From NCBI GenBank assembly GCA_046262295.1, contig JBHENC010000017.1, positions 1 through 64,000 on the forward strand: 64,000 nt of DNA. The letters run 5' to 3'. Of this stretch, positions 40,566 through 49,874 are shown piece by piece; the first letter of the stretch is position 1; every line of letters begins with the position of its first letter. Below the pieces are notes generated by a model. It saw only the letters and a program-made list of their open reading frames with translations. It had not been told where the DNA came from and did not search any database. The position numbers and the translations under genes were made by a program. This DNA is from JBHENC01 sp046262295 (GTDB taxonomy: Bacteria; Acidobacteriota; Blastocatellia; Pyrinomonadales; Pyrinomonadaceae).

Positions 40566-41867
40566 ATGCTACACCGCGTTCGATTCCGCACTGTGTTTTT
40601 GTCGTCGTCGCCTCGATTGTGTGTTGCCGTTGCGGTGTTCGCCGTCACCCTGCTTTTTGCCAGCTGCCGTATGACTGAAAAAACAGAAAACAGAAATTCT
40701 TCGGACTCATCAAACAAGATTCCCGCCGCCGTTGCCGCGCTCGATCCCGCGACGATTCACGGGCGCGCCATCGTAATAGATATGCACGCGGACACGGCGC
40801 AGCGTCTCGTTGACGAAAATCTGGACATCAACGAACGGCTCGCGGACGGTCATTTGGACGCCGTGCGTATGAAAGAGGGCGGGCTTGACGCGCAGTTTTT
40901 TTCCATCTGGGTCGAACCGCAATTCTACGGTGGCGGCGGACGCGCGGCCATCGAACGCGCCGACACACAGATCGCCGCCGTTCGCGCGCTCGCCGAAAAG
41001 CATCCCGAAACATGGGAACTGGCGACGACCGCCGGTGATGTGCGGCGCATCGCGGGCGCGGGAAAGCGTGCGGCGCTGATGGGCTTGGAAGGCGGCTATG
41101 CGATTGACGAAAAATTGGAAAACGTCGAACGCTATTTCAAGATGGGCGTGCGCTATATGTCGTTTGCGTGGAGCGTCAGCACGGGTTGGGCGGGTTCGAG
41201 CGGCGATCAAGCGGGGCGGATGCGTGGCCTCGATGATTTCGGCAAAAGCATCGTCCGCGAGATGAATCGTCTCGGCATGATGATTGACGTGTCGCACGTT
41301 TCCGACAAAACCTTTTGGGATATCGTCAACGCTTCAAAGAAGCCCGTCATCGCCACGCATTCCGGCGCACGCGCGATTGTGAATGTTCCGCGTAATCTGG
41401 ACGACGATGAAATACGCGCGCTGGCGAAAACCGGCGGCGTCGTTTGCGTCGTTTTTTATCCGGCATTCATCGAACCCGGCTGGGATGAGAAAAAGCGGCG
41501 CGTTGATGCTGAGATCGAGCCGCTCGTCGAGAAAGCTTCGGAATCAGAGAAGGGCGACGCCGCGCATAAAAAGATCGCGCGTGATCGCGTGCGTATGATC
41601 GAGTACGCAAAGCGTTTGCCGCCCGTCGCGGTCGCGCGTCTGGTTGACCACATTGATTACATAGTGAAGCTCACAGGCATAGACCACGTCGGCATCGGTT
41701 CTGATTTCGACGGCATCCAAGCGACGCCGCACGATTTATCTTCCGTTGCCGATTTGCCGAACCTGACGGTGGAACTTCTGCGGCGCGGCTATACGGAATC
41801 CGACGTGACCAAAATACTCGGCGGCAATATTCTCCGTGTGATGGAAGAAACGGAGAAAGGCGGATAA
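40566..41867 (+). CDS. Membrane dipeptidase (peptidase M19) lipoprotein
   Basis: A 433-residue renal-dipeptidase-like zinc enzyme with a lipoprotein signal (VFAVTLLFASC, cysteine near residue 36). Metal ligands are visible: VIDMHADTAQ (His, Asp), ALMGLEGGYAID (Glu), GMMIDVSHVSDKTFWD (His), and VIATHSGARAIVNVPRNL (His), plus DHVGIGSDFDGI (Asp). It cleaves dipeptides or D-amino-acid-containing dipeptides, or hydrolyses N-acyl amino acids; the substrate is not known. It is followed by an inverted repeat. Confidence 0.92.
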   Translation: MLHRVRFRTVFLSSSPRLCVAVAVFAVTLLFASCRMTEKTENRNSSDSSNKIPAAVAALDPATIHGRAIVIDMHADTAQRLVDENLDINERLADGHLDAVRMKEGGLDAQFFSIWVEPQFYGGGGRAAIERADTQIAAVRALAEKHPETWELATTAGDVRRIAGAGKRAALMGLEGGYAIDEKLENVERYFKMGVRYMSFAWSVSTGWAGSSGDQAGRMRGLDDFGKSIVREMNRLGMMIDVSHVSDKTFWDIVNASKKPVIATHSGARAIVNVPRNLDDDEIRALAKTGGVVCVVFYPAFIEPGWDEKKRRVDAEIEPLVEKASESEKGDAAHKKIARDRVRMIEYAKRLPPVAVARLVDHIDYIVKLTGIDHVGIGSDFDGIQATPHDLSSVADLPNLTVELLRRGYTESDVTKILGGNILRVMEETEKGG

Positions 41868-41878
41868 GAGTTTTCAAT

Positions 41879-41933
41879 AAGTAGTTTTCAGTTTTCAGTG
41901 AAAGCATTTAACGCATTAAACTGAAAACTACTT
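41879..41933. repeat. Perfect 16-bp inverted repeat
   Basis: AAGTAGTTTTCAGTTT (41879-41894) and AAACTGAAAACTACTT (41918-41933), loop of 23 bases. It sits 12 bases after the M19 stop and may act as terminator. A further CTGAAAACT lies just to the right, before the next gene. The word recurs at 4800-4850 and 59038. Confidence 0.7.
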
Positions 41934-41959
41934 ACTGACTACTGAAAACTATTCCCACC

Positions 41960-43153
41960 ATGCACAGGTGTACGCAATGCAATGAGCTTGTTTCGGATGA
42001 GCGCCCGTACTGTTCAAAGTGCGGTGCGGCGCAGTCTGTTATGCCGCACGCGCCCGTCGAATGCGAAGCGTGCGGGCGCGAGTTGCCCGTTCCGATGCGT
42101 TTTTGTAAATGGTGCGGCGCGGCACAGACAGAAGATACAGGCGCGAACGATCCGGCGGCGACCACCTCGCTCGAAGCCGGAGGCTTAGCGCGCACTACTG
42201 CCGAAAGTCTCGAACCGCCTCCGCCCGCCGATACTACGATTCTTGAAACAAAGGCGACCACACCCGTTATGCGCTCGCCGCACGTTCCGCTTGAGCACGC
42301 CGCGACAACCGGCAAACTACTGTCCGCGCCCTCAAATCAAACACGCGAGACGGAGGAATCAGAAGAGACTTTAGTGCGCCCGCCGCCGCCTCCAAAAGTG
42401 TACGATGCGGGCAGTGCATTGAGCACTCCAAACTTTACGGCGAATCCCACGCCTGCGAAACCTGCCACGCCACTGCCAAGGAGACAAAACCCTTTTGCGT
42501 TGATTACAGTCAGCCTGGTGGCGTTGGCACTTGGCATCGGATTGGCCTTCGTCCTTCTACAAAACTATTATCGCAAGCCTTCACGCGCGGGGCGTGAGGC
42601 GGCGGTGCCGGTTGTTCCTGTGCCCGTGCCGATTACGGGTTGGCGCGCCGCAACATCTTCCGGCAGTCCTGCGCCCGCCATTGCCCAACCGTCGCCGGTT
42701 ATCATTGCGCCTGATCCCAACGCTTCAGTAGCGCCCGTGCCCGGCAGTGAAGCGGCGAGTGTTAATGGACAAGGCGTGCCCGCAGCTTCCCGCACATCAC
42801 CTACGCCCGGTTCTGCTGCCGTGCGTTTGCCGCCGGGCGCGCCGCACAGAGGTGCGGGCGAGTGGAGCGGGACGGTCTTAGGCTCTGCGGTTATCGAATT
42901 TAGCGGGCGCAATCAATCCGTCGCCGGTTCCGCACAGTCTTTGCGAAGGGCGCATTTGAGTCTTGATAACGGACTGCCGCAAGCGCCCGCAGTTGTTCGC
43001 ATTGATAAAAAGAAAGGGCGGGGGCAGATCGTCGTCACGCAGCAGCCGAGCGCCGCCAACAACTACACGGCGCGCGTGCAGATCACCAATGACAAAAGCA
43101 ATTCAACGGAAGACTACGTTTTCAATCTTACCTGGGAGGCCGCCGCGAAGTGA
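41960..43153 (+). CDS. Double zinc-ribbon membrane protein
   Basis: A 397-residue protein beginning with two zinc ribbons (MHRCTQCNELVSDERPYCSK, then CEACGRELPVPMRFCKWCG) at residues about 1-55. A proline/threonine-rich linker follows, then one membrane segment near 177-200 (FALITVSLVALALGIGLAFV), and a Pro/Ala/Ser-rich periplasmic region. The C-terminal 100 residues (GEWSGTVLGSAVIEFSGRN and VRIDKKKGRGQIVVTQQ) look like a small beta domain. Cytoplasmic zinc ribbon plus exported domain suggests a signal or envelope role, but no function is known. Its stop overlaps the next gene's GTG. Confidence 0.8.
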   Translation: MHRCTQCNELVSDERPYCSKCGAAQSVMPHAPVECEACGRELPVPMRFCKWCGAAQTEDTGANDPAATTSLEAGGLARTTAESLEPPPPADTTILETKATTPVMRSPHVPLEHAATTGKLLSAPSNQTRETEESEETLVRPPPPPKVYDAGSALSTPNFTANPTPAKPATPLPRRQNPFALITVSLVALALGIGLAFVLLQNYYRKPSRAGREAAVPVVPVPVPITGWRAATSSGSPAPAIAQPSPVIIAPDPNASVAPVPGSEAASVNGQGVPAASRTSPTPGSAAVRLPPGAPHRGAGEWSGTVLGSAVIEFSGRNQSVAGSAQSLRRAHLSLDNGLPQAPAVVRIDKKKGRGQIVVTQQPSAANNYTARVQITNDKSNSTEDYVFNLTWEAAAK

Positions 43154-44109
43154 AGAAGCCGCAGGCATCTGACACAGGCATTTCATCAGGCAAAGGCATC
43201 TCAACTGAAACGAAGCCATGCCCCGAAGAAACGATTGAGAGCGGCGATAACGAGCCGTCGTCCGCGCGGCGGCGGATAGGCTTTCACGCGCCCATCGCGG
43301 GCGGACTGCACCACGCGCTGCTCAAATCGCGCGAACTTGGATGCAACGCCGTGCAAATCTTTTCGCGCAATCCGCGCGGCTGGGCGGCACGCCCGCTCGC
43401 CGAAGACGAAGTCGAACGCTTTCTCACCGTCCGCGCGGAAACCAACATCGCGCTTGTCTTGATTCACGCCAACTATCTAACGAACCTCGCCGCCGCCGAT
43501 GCTTTGATACGCGAGAAATCGCGCGCCGCCTTCCGCGAAGAGATCGAACGCGGCATCTCGCTCGGCGCGGATTATCTGGTGGTTCATCCGGGCAGCGCGA
43601 AGGGCGCGTGCGCAAGCGACGGCGTCCGCACCTGCGCCGAAACTCTCAACGCCGCGTGCGCTAATCTGGACTTGGGAAACTTTCGCATTCTCATCGAAAA
43701 CACCGCCGGGCAGGGCGCGTGCATCGGTGATCGTTTCGAGCACCTGCGCGATATCATCGCCGCCTGTCCCGCCTTGAACTTGGGCGTCTGCTTCGACACC
43801 GCGCACGCCTTCGCCGCCGGTTACGATCTGCGCGCCGAAGACGGCTTCAACGCCACGCTCGAAGCCCTCGAACGCAACGTCGGTCTAACAACCATTCGCG
43901 CCGTTCACTTCAACGATTCCAAAGCGGAATACAACTCGCACGTTGACCGCCATGAACACATCGGTCGCGGCCACATCGGACGCGACGCCCTCGCCCGCGT
44001 CGCACGCCATACGCCACTTGCGCACGCCGCCTTCATCCTCGAAACACCGCAGGACGAAGCGGGCGACGACGCAACCAACCTCGACACGCTCCGCTCTTTC
44101 GTGAGCTAA
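43150..44109 (+). CDS. nfo: Endonuclease IV (AP endonuclease)
   Basis: A 319-residue base-excision-repair enzyme that nicks DNA 5' to abasic sites. It starts at GTG 43150, overlapping the zinc-ribbon gene by four bases, and has a non-conserved 38-residue front before the TIM barrel (RRRIGFHAPIAGGLHHALLK). Metal ligands are seen in VLIHANYL, YLVVHPGSAKGA, ILIENTAGQG, VCFDTAHAFAAGYD, HFNDSKAEYNSHVDRHEHIG and FILETPQDE. The coupling to a membrane protein is odd for a repair enzyme. Confidence 0.95.
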   Translation: MKKPQASDTGISSGKGISTETKPCPEETIESGDNEPSSARRRIGFHAPIAGGLHHALLKSRELGCNAVQIFSRNPRGWAARPLAEDEVERFLTVRAETNIALVLIHANYLTNLAAADALIREKSRAAFREEIERGISLGADYLVVHPGSAKGACASDGVRTCAETLNAACANLDLGNFRILIENTAGQGACIGDRFEHLRDIIAACPALNLGVCFDTAHAFAAGYDLRAEDGFNATLEALERNVGLTTIRAVHFNDSKAEYNSHVDRHEHIGRGHIGRDALARVARHTPLAHAAFILETPQDEAGDDATNLDTLRSFVS

Positions 44110-44265
44110 TTAAACAGCTGCTTTTCTTTAACTCACTTCGCGTTCGACAACTTTGCGGCAATTGCGTTAACATGGTTTGAAAATTGCGACGTGAAGGCGT
44201 GAAAAGTTTTTAATGAAAAATTTCCGGCAACAACCTGCTAGAAATAGAAAACTCTACCTTACGGT

Positions 44266-44315
44266 GCCGCTTTGCTTGGCGCACGCCTCTTAGCGCGTGC
44301 GTGGGTCGAAGCGGC
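44266..44315 (+). ncRNA. Candidate structured leader RNA, two-tier hairpin
   Basis: An outer stem GCCGCTT (44266-44272)/AAGCGGC (44309-44315) encloses an inner stem CGCACGC (44280-44286)/GCGTGCG (44295-44301). The nested, perfectly paired stems 120 bases before the leuS start suggest a folded RNA element in the transcript. No known riboswitch or T-box signature is evident. Confidence 0.4.
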
Positions 44316-44344
44316 GGCGAATAAACATTTTCAGCAAAATAGAG

Positions 44345-44393
44345 AAGGCCGAACCCGTTTCGTTGATTGAAGGCGGAACGGGCGTTTAGGCTT
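44345..44393 (+). promoter_or_regulatory. Attenuator-like hairpin before leuS
   Basis: AAGGCC...CCCGTTTCG at 44345-44362 pairs with CGGAACGGG...GGCTT at 44374-44393 (one G-U pair and short bulges), about 40 bases upstream of the leuS start. It could end transcription or hide the ribosome site; the following U-run is short. Confidence 0.4.
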
Positions 44394-44434
44394 TATGTTA
44401 ATAAGCGCGAACCGTAAGCGGAGGTATGCGAGCG

Positions 44435-47002
44435 ATGGACGAAAAATATTTTCCAGAAAAGATAGAAGAGAAGTGGCAGAAGCGTTGGGAAGAGACCGGC
44501 GTGTTTCAGGCGGACGGCGCGGACACCGTGCGCCCGAAGTTTTATTGCCTCGAAATGCTGCCATATCCGTCTGGGTTTTTGCACATGGGTCACGTGCGCA
44601 ACTATTCCATCGGCGACGCGCTCGCGTGGCACAAGCGTCTGAGCGGTTACAACGTGCTGCATCCGATTGGCTGGGATAGTTTCGGGCAACCGGCGGAGCA
44701 GGCGGCGATCAAGCGCGGCGTCAACCCGCGCGCGTGGACGGAAGAGAACATCAATCATATGCGCGGGCAGTTCAAACGGCTCGGCGTCAGCTTCGATTGG
44801 AGCCGGGAAATCGCGGCGCACACGCCCGAATATTATAAGTGGGATCAGTGGTTCTTCTTAAAGATGTTGGAGCGCGGACTCGTTTACCGCCGCGATTCGC
44901 AGGTCAACTGGTGTCCGAAGGAAGAAACGGTTTTATCGAATGAGCAATCGTCGGGCGGCGTGTGTTGGCGTTGCGGTGCGGCGGTTGAGAAGCGCAGCCT
45001 CGAACAGTGGTTTATACGCACGACCGAGTACGCCGAACAACTGCTCGCGGACATGGCGGAGATAGAAGCAGGCTGGCCGGAGCGCGTGCTGACGATGCAG
45101 CGCAACTGGATCAACCGCAGCGTCGGCGCGTACATTGATTTCAAACTCAAAGATACTGACCAAAAGATTCGTGTCTTCACTACGCGGATTGACACGATCT
45201 ACGGCGCGACGGCCGTCGTGCTCGCGCCCGAACACCCTTTGCTCGCGGAAGCTTTGAAGGATTCGACGTTGCGGAACGACGTCGAGCGATTTGCCGAGGG
45301 CGTGCGCGCCGAACGCAGCAGCGCGGCGGTCGGCGAAGAAGTTGAAAAAAAAGGTGTGAACACGGGACTCTTCGCGGTCAATCCGTTCAACGATGAGCAG
45401 TTGCCGGTGTGGGTGGCAAACTATGTGTTGATGGATTACGGCGCGGGCGCGGTGATGAGCGTTCCGGCGCATGATGAACGCGATTTCGAGTTTGCGCAAA
45501 AGTATTCGCTGCCCGTTCGCCGCGTCATCGAACGCATCTCGCATCAGCAGGAAAAGATTCCGCGCGACCCGGACGCCGGACTCGATCAGTCTGCGGTGAT
45601 GCCACACGCTTTCACGGATTACGGCTTGCTCGTCAATTCCGGCGAGTGGAGCGGGAAGCTTTCGCGGGATGCCGTCAGCGAAATGGCGCGGTATGCCGAA
45701 GAGAAGGATTTCGGCGGCGGCGCGGTGACCTATCGTTTGCGTGATTGGGGAATCTCGCGGCAGCGTTTCTGGGGCGCGCCGATTCCGATTATTTATTGCG
45801 GTGAGTGCGGCGCGGTGCCCGTGCCGGAAAAAGATTTGCCCGTCGTGTTGCCGGACGAGGCGGAGTTTACCGGCACAGGCCAATCGCCGCTGGCGGGCGT
45901 CGCGGAGTTTGTGAATACGACGTGCCCGAAGTGCCATAAACCGGCGCGGCGCGAGACGGACACGATGGATACGTTCGTTGATTCGTCTTGGTATTTCTTT
46001 CGTTACCTCGATCCGCGCAACGACGCCGCGCCCTTTGATAAAGCGAAGGCCGCGCACTGGATGCCCATAGACCATTACATCGGTGGCATCGAACACGCCG
46101 TGATGCACCTCATGTACACGCGCTTCTGGACGAAGGCGATGCGCGACATCGGTTTAGTGAGTTTTGATGAGCCGGTGAAGAATTTGTTGACGCAGGGGAT
46201 GGTCACGAACATCGTCGAGAGCACGAACGAATGGAAGGCGATGTCGAAGTCTCTGGGCAACGGCGTTGACCCGGACGAAATGATAGAGGCTTACGGCGCG
46301 GACGCGGTTCGATTGTTCGTGATGTTCGCCGCGCCGCCGGAGAACGAACTTCGCTGGCAGGAAACGGGCATCGAAGGCGCGGTCAGATTCTTGCGGCGCA
46401 TCTATAACATGATCTGGCGTTGGCGCGAATTTTTCATCAATGTGCCGCGCGAATCATCGCAGATTGAAGCGGAATTGAGCACGGAAGCGCGTGCCCTGCG
46501 GCGGCGCACGCATCAGACAATTGCGCGTGTGACGAAGGATTTCGAGGAGTTGCATTTCAACACGAGCATCGCCGCGTTGATGGAACTCGTCAATGCTTTG
46601 AGCGATTTCAAAGTCGAGCCGTCGAAGGCTTCGGCGGCGGATGCTTTCAGCGTGCGTGAAGCTCTGGAATCAATGGTGCTGATGCTCGCGCCGTTTGCGC
46701 CGCACGTCGCCGAAGAGATGTGGGAATCTTTGCATCATGCGGGCGGGCTGCTGCGCAACGAAGACGGGGCGGCGCGCTGGCCGAAGGCGGATGCGGAATT
46801 GGCGCGTAAGGAAGAGTTGGAGATTCCCGTGCAGGTCAACGGTAAGCTGCGCGGGCGCATCAGCGCGACGCCGGAGACAAGCGAAGATGAGTTGCGCGCG
46901 GCGGCGCTCGCGGATGAAGGCGTGCGCGTGTGGACAAACGGGCGCGAAATCGTCAAAGTAATCGTTGTCCCGCAACGCCTCGTTAACATTGTCGTAAAAT
47001 AA
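44435..47002 (+). CDS. leuS: Leucyl-tRNA synthetase
   Basis: An 855-residue class I enzyme charging tRNA-Leu. The ATG at 44435 (MDEKYFPEKIEEKWQKRWEE) is preferred over the one nine bases earlier because GAGG lies ten bases upstream of it. HIGH motif: LPYPSGFLHMGHVRNYSIGD. The CP1 editing domain contains RIDTIYGATAV, and KMSKS is in EWKAMSKSLGNGVDPDEM. Zinc-binding cysteines occur in YCGECGAVPVPEKDLPVVLP. Length and C-terminal anticodon part are normal. A hairpin-rich leader precedes it. Confidence 0.96.
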   Translation: MDEKYFPEKIEEKWQKRWEETGVFQADGADTVRPKFYCLEMLPYPSGFLHMGHVRNYSIGDALAWHKRLSGYNVLHPIGWDSFGQPAEQAAIKRGVNPRAWTEENINHMRGQFKRLGVSFDWSREIAAHTPEYYKWDQWFFLKMLERGLVYRRDSQVNWCPKEETVLSNEQSSGGVCWRCGAAVEKRSLEQWFIRTTEYAEQLLADMAEIEAGWPERVLTMQRNWINRSVGAYIDFKLKDTDQKIRVFTTRIDTIYGATAVVLAPEHPLLAEALKDSTLRNDVERFAEGVRAERSSAAVGEEVEKKGVNTGLFAVNPFNDEQLPVWVANYVLMDYGAGAVMSVPAHDERDFEFAQKYSLPVRRVIERISHQQEKIPRDPDAGLDQSAVMPHAFTDYGLLVNSGEWSGKLSRDAVSEMARYAEEKDFGGGAVTYRLRDWGISRQRFWGAPIPIIYCGECGAVPVPEKDLPVVLPDEAEFTGTGQSPLAGVAEFVNTTCPKCHKPARRETDTMDTFVDSSWYFFRYLDPRNDAAPFDKAKAAHWMPIDHYIGGIEHAVMHLMYTRFWTKAMRDIGLVSFDEPVKNLLTQGMVTNIVESTNEWKAMSKSLGNGVDPDEMIEAYGADAVRLFVMFAAPPENELRWQETGIEGAVRFLRRIYNMIWRWREFFINVPRESSQIEAELSTEARALRRRTHQTIARVTKDFEELHFNTSIAALMELVNALSDFKVEPSKASAADAFSVREALESMVLMLAPFAPHVAEEMWESLHHAGGLLRNEDGAARWPKADAELARKEELEIPVQVNGKLRGRISATPETSEDELRAAALADEGVRVWTNGREIVKVIVVPQRLVNIVVK

Positions 47003-47082
47003 CCAGGGCAGGCTCGTTCGTTGAAATGGCGAACGGGATAAATAAGAGCGAGCCGCGAATTATGGAAGGGAAGTATCTTGAA

Positions 47083-47682
47083 ATGAAAATGACTCGTCGC
47101 CAAAAGATTTCATTGATGCTCGCGCTTTGCGTGCTGTCTGCGTTGACGGCGAGCGGCGCGACGAACCGCTTCATCGGCAGTAATATTTTCGCGCAGCAAA
47201 CAACGCCCGCGCCGCCCGCTGATCGCGCGTTGATTTACTACGCAGACCAGACGGGCACGCTCGCGCCGTTCTCCTTCGAGGCGGGCACGACGCCGCTCAA
47301 GCCGGATGCTCCGGCGAAGAGTAACCGCATCAGCTTTGTCGAACTAAAGGGCGAACGCGCAGTGACGACCATCGCAAATAGTCATCCGCGCTTTTATTTG
47401 TTTGTGCCGGATACGCCGAACGTGCATCCGCCGTTTCTCGTGCGTCTTGCAACAAAAGGCAACGCGCGTCGTGCTGTCGTGACGACGGAGCGCGGCGTGC
47501 GCGGCTTCGCGTATGAATCAGGGCAGATCGTTAAGCCGCATTACCGCGTGCTGGCGCATGAAAACGGAATGTTCTTTATGGAAGTACGCGCGCGCGAATT
47601 GCTCGTGCCGGGCGAGTATGCTTTCATCGGCGCAGACCTCGCGCGCCTTGCAACATTTCGCGTCGAGGCCACGTCCAACTGA
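47083..47682 (+). CDS. Exported protein of unknown function
   Basis: A 199-residue protein from ATG 47083 (MKMTRRQKISLMLALCVLSA), with a GAAGGGAAG ribosome site. A signal peptide ends near residue 35. The mature part is a single beta-rich domain: RALIYYADQTGTLAPFSFEA, RAVTTIANSHPRFYLFVPDT, and a C-terminal MFFMEVRARELLVPGEYAFI. I recognise no family. Two earlier in-frame starts exist. It lies between leuS and a TlpA lipoprotein. Confidence 0.7.
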   Translation: MKMTRRQKISLMLALCVLSALTASGATNRFIGSNIFAQQTTPAPPADRALIYYADQTGTLAPFSFEAGTTPLKPDAPAKSNRISFVELKGERAVTTIANSHPRFYLFVPDTPNVHPPFLVRLATKGNARRAVVTTERGVRGFAYESGQIVKPHYRVLAHENGMFFMEVRARELLVPGEYAFIGADLARLATFRVEATSN

Positions 47683-47716
47683 CGGCAATCTTTTCAGAGC
47701 AAAGGAAATCGCAAAT

Positions 47717-48415
47717 ATGAACCACGCTTCGCCACCTGATCCGCGCCGCAAAAATCTCTGGACGCCGGCGCGCCTCGTCGTCTCCTGTGCGGCGCTCGCA
47801 TTTATCGTTGCCTTCGGCGCGACAAGTTGCAGCCGCTCGACGGATGTCGTCAATAATAACGCCGCGACGAAATCGCTGCCGTCGGTGAGCGTGACCGGCG
47901 GTACTCCGGCCAACAACGCGGCGGCGCGTAACACGGGCGCGACTCCCGCGACTGCGCCGAACGCTTTGCCCGCGAAGCTTCTCGAAACAGAGTTCAAGGG
48001 TCTCGACGGCAAAGCGATCAAGCTTTCGGATTACGCAGGCAAGGTCGTCGTGCTCGATATGTGGGCGACGTGGTGTCCGCCGTGCCGCGAAGAGATTCCG
48101 CATCTCGTCAGTGTGAGCAAAGAGTATGCGGGGCGCGGCGTTGAAGTGATCGGCCTTGACATTGATCCGGCGCAGGACGATGCGGAGACGGTGCGCAGCT
48201 TCGCCAAGAAATTCAATGTTAATTATAAGCTCGGTTGGGCGGAGCAGGATGCGGCGCTGACGTTGATGCGAGGCAACGGCTCTATTCCGCAAACGCTCGT
48301 CATCAGTCGTGATGGCCGCGTCGTCGCACACTTTCGCGGCTATAGCTCCGCTGTGACTCCAGACAAAATGCGCACCGCCATAGATGAGGCCGTGAACGAC
48401 AAAAGCGCGAGCTGA
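47717..48415 (+). CDS. TlpA/ResA-like thioredoxin lipoprotein
   Basis: A 232-residue protein from ATG 47717. The signal ends in a lipobox (FGATSC near residue 38), then an Asn/Ala/Thr-rich spacer. The thioredoxin-fold domain begins near 88 (LETEFKGLDGKAIKLSDYAG) and carries the active site WCPPC in MWATWCPPCREEIPHL, with the cis-proline in GSIPQTLVISRDG. It is a periplasmic disulfide reductase, e.g. for cytochrome c maturation. In contrast to the protein at 6233, its cysteines are present. It is 34 bases after the exported gene. Confidence 0.9.
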   Translation: MNHASPPDPRRKNLWTPARLVVSCAALAFIVAFGATSCSRSTDVVNNNAATKSLPSVSVTGGTPANNAAARNTGATPATAPNALPAKLLETEFKGLDGKAIKLSDYAGKVVVLDMWATWCPPCREEIPHLVSVSKEYAGRGVEVIGLDIDPAQDDAETVRSFAKKFNVNYKLGWAEQDAALTLMRGNGSIPQTLVISRDGRVVAHFRGYSSAVTPDKMRTAIDEAVNDKSAS

Positions 48416-48481
48416 AACGCTGCCCGCGCAATATCTCAAAAGGCACTTTGGCGAAATTGTAAAGAGGCGGGCGCGTAAACT

Positions 48482-48709
48482 TTATTTTGAATTTTCCTGC
48501 CGCTCGCGCTCGAGTTCGCGCTTGCCTTCGTTCTTTAAGTCGCGGCCTTCGCGTTCCAATTCTTCGTCCTGCAACCCGTGCCCGACGCGCTCTTTGGCGC
48601 GTCCTTCGATGCGCTTCATCTCCGCTTCGACGCGATCTTCCACTTGATCTATCGGCGCCGGTTCGGTCTCTTCGTCCTGCGTTTTGATTTTGTCTTTATC
48701 TATACTCAT
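48482..48709 (-). CDS. Small highly charged hypothetical protein
   Basis: A 75-residue protein, almost entirely charged residues in a helical pattern (IDQVEDRVEAEMKRIEGRAK and LKNEGKRELERERQ), without a hydrophobic core. The ERVGH segment recalls CsbD-like stress proteins, but the match is weak. The gene ends in a convergent position to the TlpA gene. Expression and coding status are plausible because the frame is clean, but uncertain. Confidence 0.5.
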   Translation of the reverse strand: MSIDKDKIKTQDEETEPAPIDQVEDRVEAEMKRIEGRAKERVGHGLQDEELEREGRDLKNEGKRELERERQENSK

Positions 48710-49103
48710 TGAAGCCGCCTTTATAAAAGATAAAATATTCGGTCGGGTATTGTGAGCGTTCGTATCGTCTCACCTTTCGCCTCGCAGGGTCAAACCGGAG
48801 CGTGCCGGTTGCGCTTTGGTTGCCCCAACTTCCGCGCGCCATCGTTATAAGATTCAGCGATAGCGTGAAAGGCGCACGCGCTTGGAAAATATTGCCGCGC
48901 TGTTTTCGCTTGAAAGGTGTGCGGGCAAGCGACACATCGGCTTTAGCGGGCAACCGAAGCGCACAGTGTGTTATTCTTAAAAGCAGTGGCGTTGTCATTT
49001 ATCCCCGAAATGAGTTTTGGCGAAGCATCAAACTTCTTTCCCCGTTCTTCGCGCGCCGTAAAAATAATCTGAATCAGGTTTTAACTTTGAAGGAGAAAGA
49101 ACG
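48710..49103. other. Intergenic region, divergent promoters
   Basis: About 390 bases between the charged protein (minus) and the SYLF gene (plus). It has no convincing coding frame, RNA or strong hairpin; the last 20 bases contain a GAAGGAG ribosome site for the plus-strand gene. Confidence 0.4.
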
Positions 49104-49874
49104 ATGAAAGTTTTATTGCAAAAAAGAGTTTCAAGTGCGCTCTGTGCGGTGTTGGTGCTGTGTGTGTTTGCGGCGGCGGCGACGCACGCGCAGAAGCGGC
49201 CACGAAGAGCGGGCAGCCGGTCTATGGCATCCGTGCCCGTCAAGGACGCACGGCGATCTGCCGATGCCTCGCGCCATGCGAGAGACGCATCGAAAGTATT
49301 TAATGAATTAATGACCACGCCGGAAAGAGGCATCCCGAACGAACTGCTTGATAAGGCGGAAGCGATTGCGGTGTTTCCCGGCGTGATTAAAGCCGGATTC
49401 ATCGTCGGCGGTCGCGGCGGACAGGGCGTCATCAGCCGCCGTCTGCCGAACGGTTGGAGCGCACCCGCGTTCTTCCATATCGGCGGCGCGGATTTCGGGG
49501 CGCAGATCGGCGCGTCGAAGACGGATTTCGTGTTGCTCTTTATGAACGACAACGCGGTGGAGAGTTTGCTGAAAGACAAGGTTGAACTCGGCGGCGAACT
49601 AAGCGTTGCCGCAGGCCCTTACGGACGCACGGCCGCCGCCTCGACCGACGCCCGCGCACAGGCCGGAATTCTTTCCTACTCGCGCAGCAAAGGCGCGTTC
49701 ATCGGAGCCGTCATCAAAGGCGGCACGATCAATCCCGATAACGATTTGAACGAAGCAGTGTACGGCATGAAAGCCGTAGACTTTTTGACCGGCACGCAGA
49801 AGATGACGCTGGCGACAATGCCTTCCGTCGTGCGTATCTTCCCGCAAACCTTAGCGCGCTATTCCGTTCGCTAA
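49104..49874 (+). CDS. Exported SYLF (Ysc84-like) domain protein
   Basis: A 256-residue protein with a signal peptide (MKVLLQKRVSSALCAVLVLC). The SYLF domain follows from about 60: ASKVFNELMTTPERGIPNEL, AEAIAVFPGVIKAGFIVGGR, GGQGVISRR, DFGAQIGASKTDFVLLFMND and ILSYSRSKGAFIGAVIKGG. SYLF domains bind phosphoinositides in eukaryotes and are of unclear function in bacterial periplasm. A strong GGAG ribosome site precedes the ATG. Confidence 0.88.
   Translation: MKVLLQKRVSSALCAVLVLCVFAAAATHAQKRPRRAGSRSMASVPVKDARRSADASRHARDASKVFNELMTTPERGIPNELLDKAEAIAVFPGVIKAGFIVGGRGGQGVISRRLPNGWSAPAFFHIGGADFGAQIGASKTDFVLLFMNDNAVESLLKDKVELGGELSVAAGPYGRTAAASTDARAQAGILSYSRSKGAFIGAVIKGGTINPDNDLNEAVYGMKAVDFLTGTQKMTLATMPSVVRIFPQTLARYSVR

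Larger units (their letters stand above)
44110..44434. other. Leader region of leuS with no gene
   Basis: More than 300 bases between nfo and leuS. They hold two strong hairpins (44266-44315 and 44345-44393, described separately) and otherwise AT-rich single-stranded sequence. There is no obvious leader peptide. Confidence 0.6.

Noticed and set aside
44110..44434. T-box leader of leuS
   Set aside because: No conserved T-box sequence or clear specifier loop was seen; only hairpins are supported.
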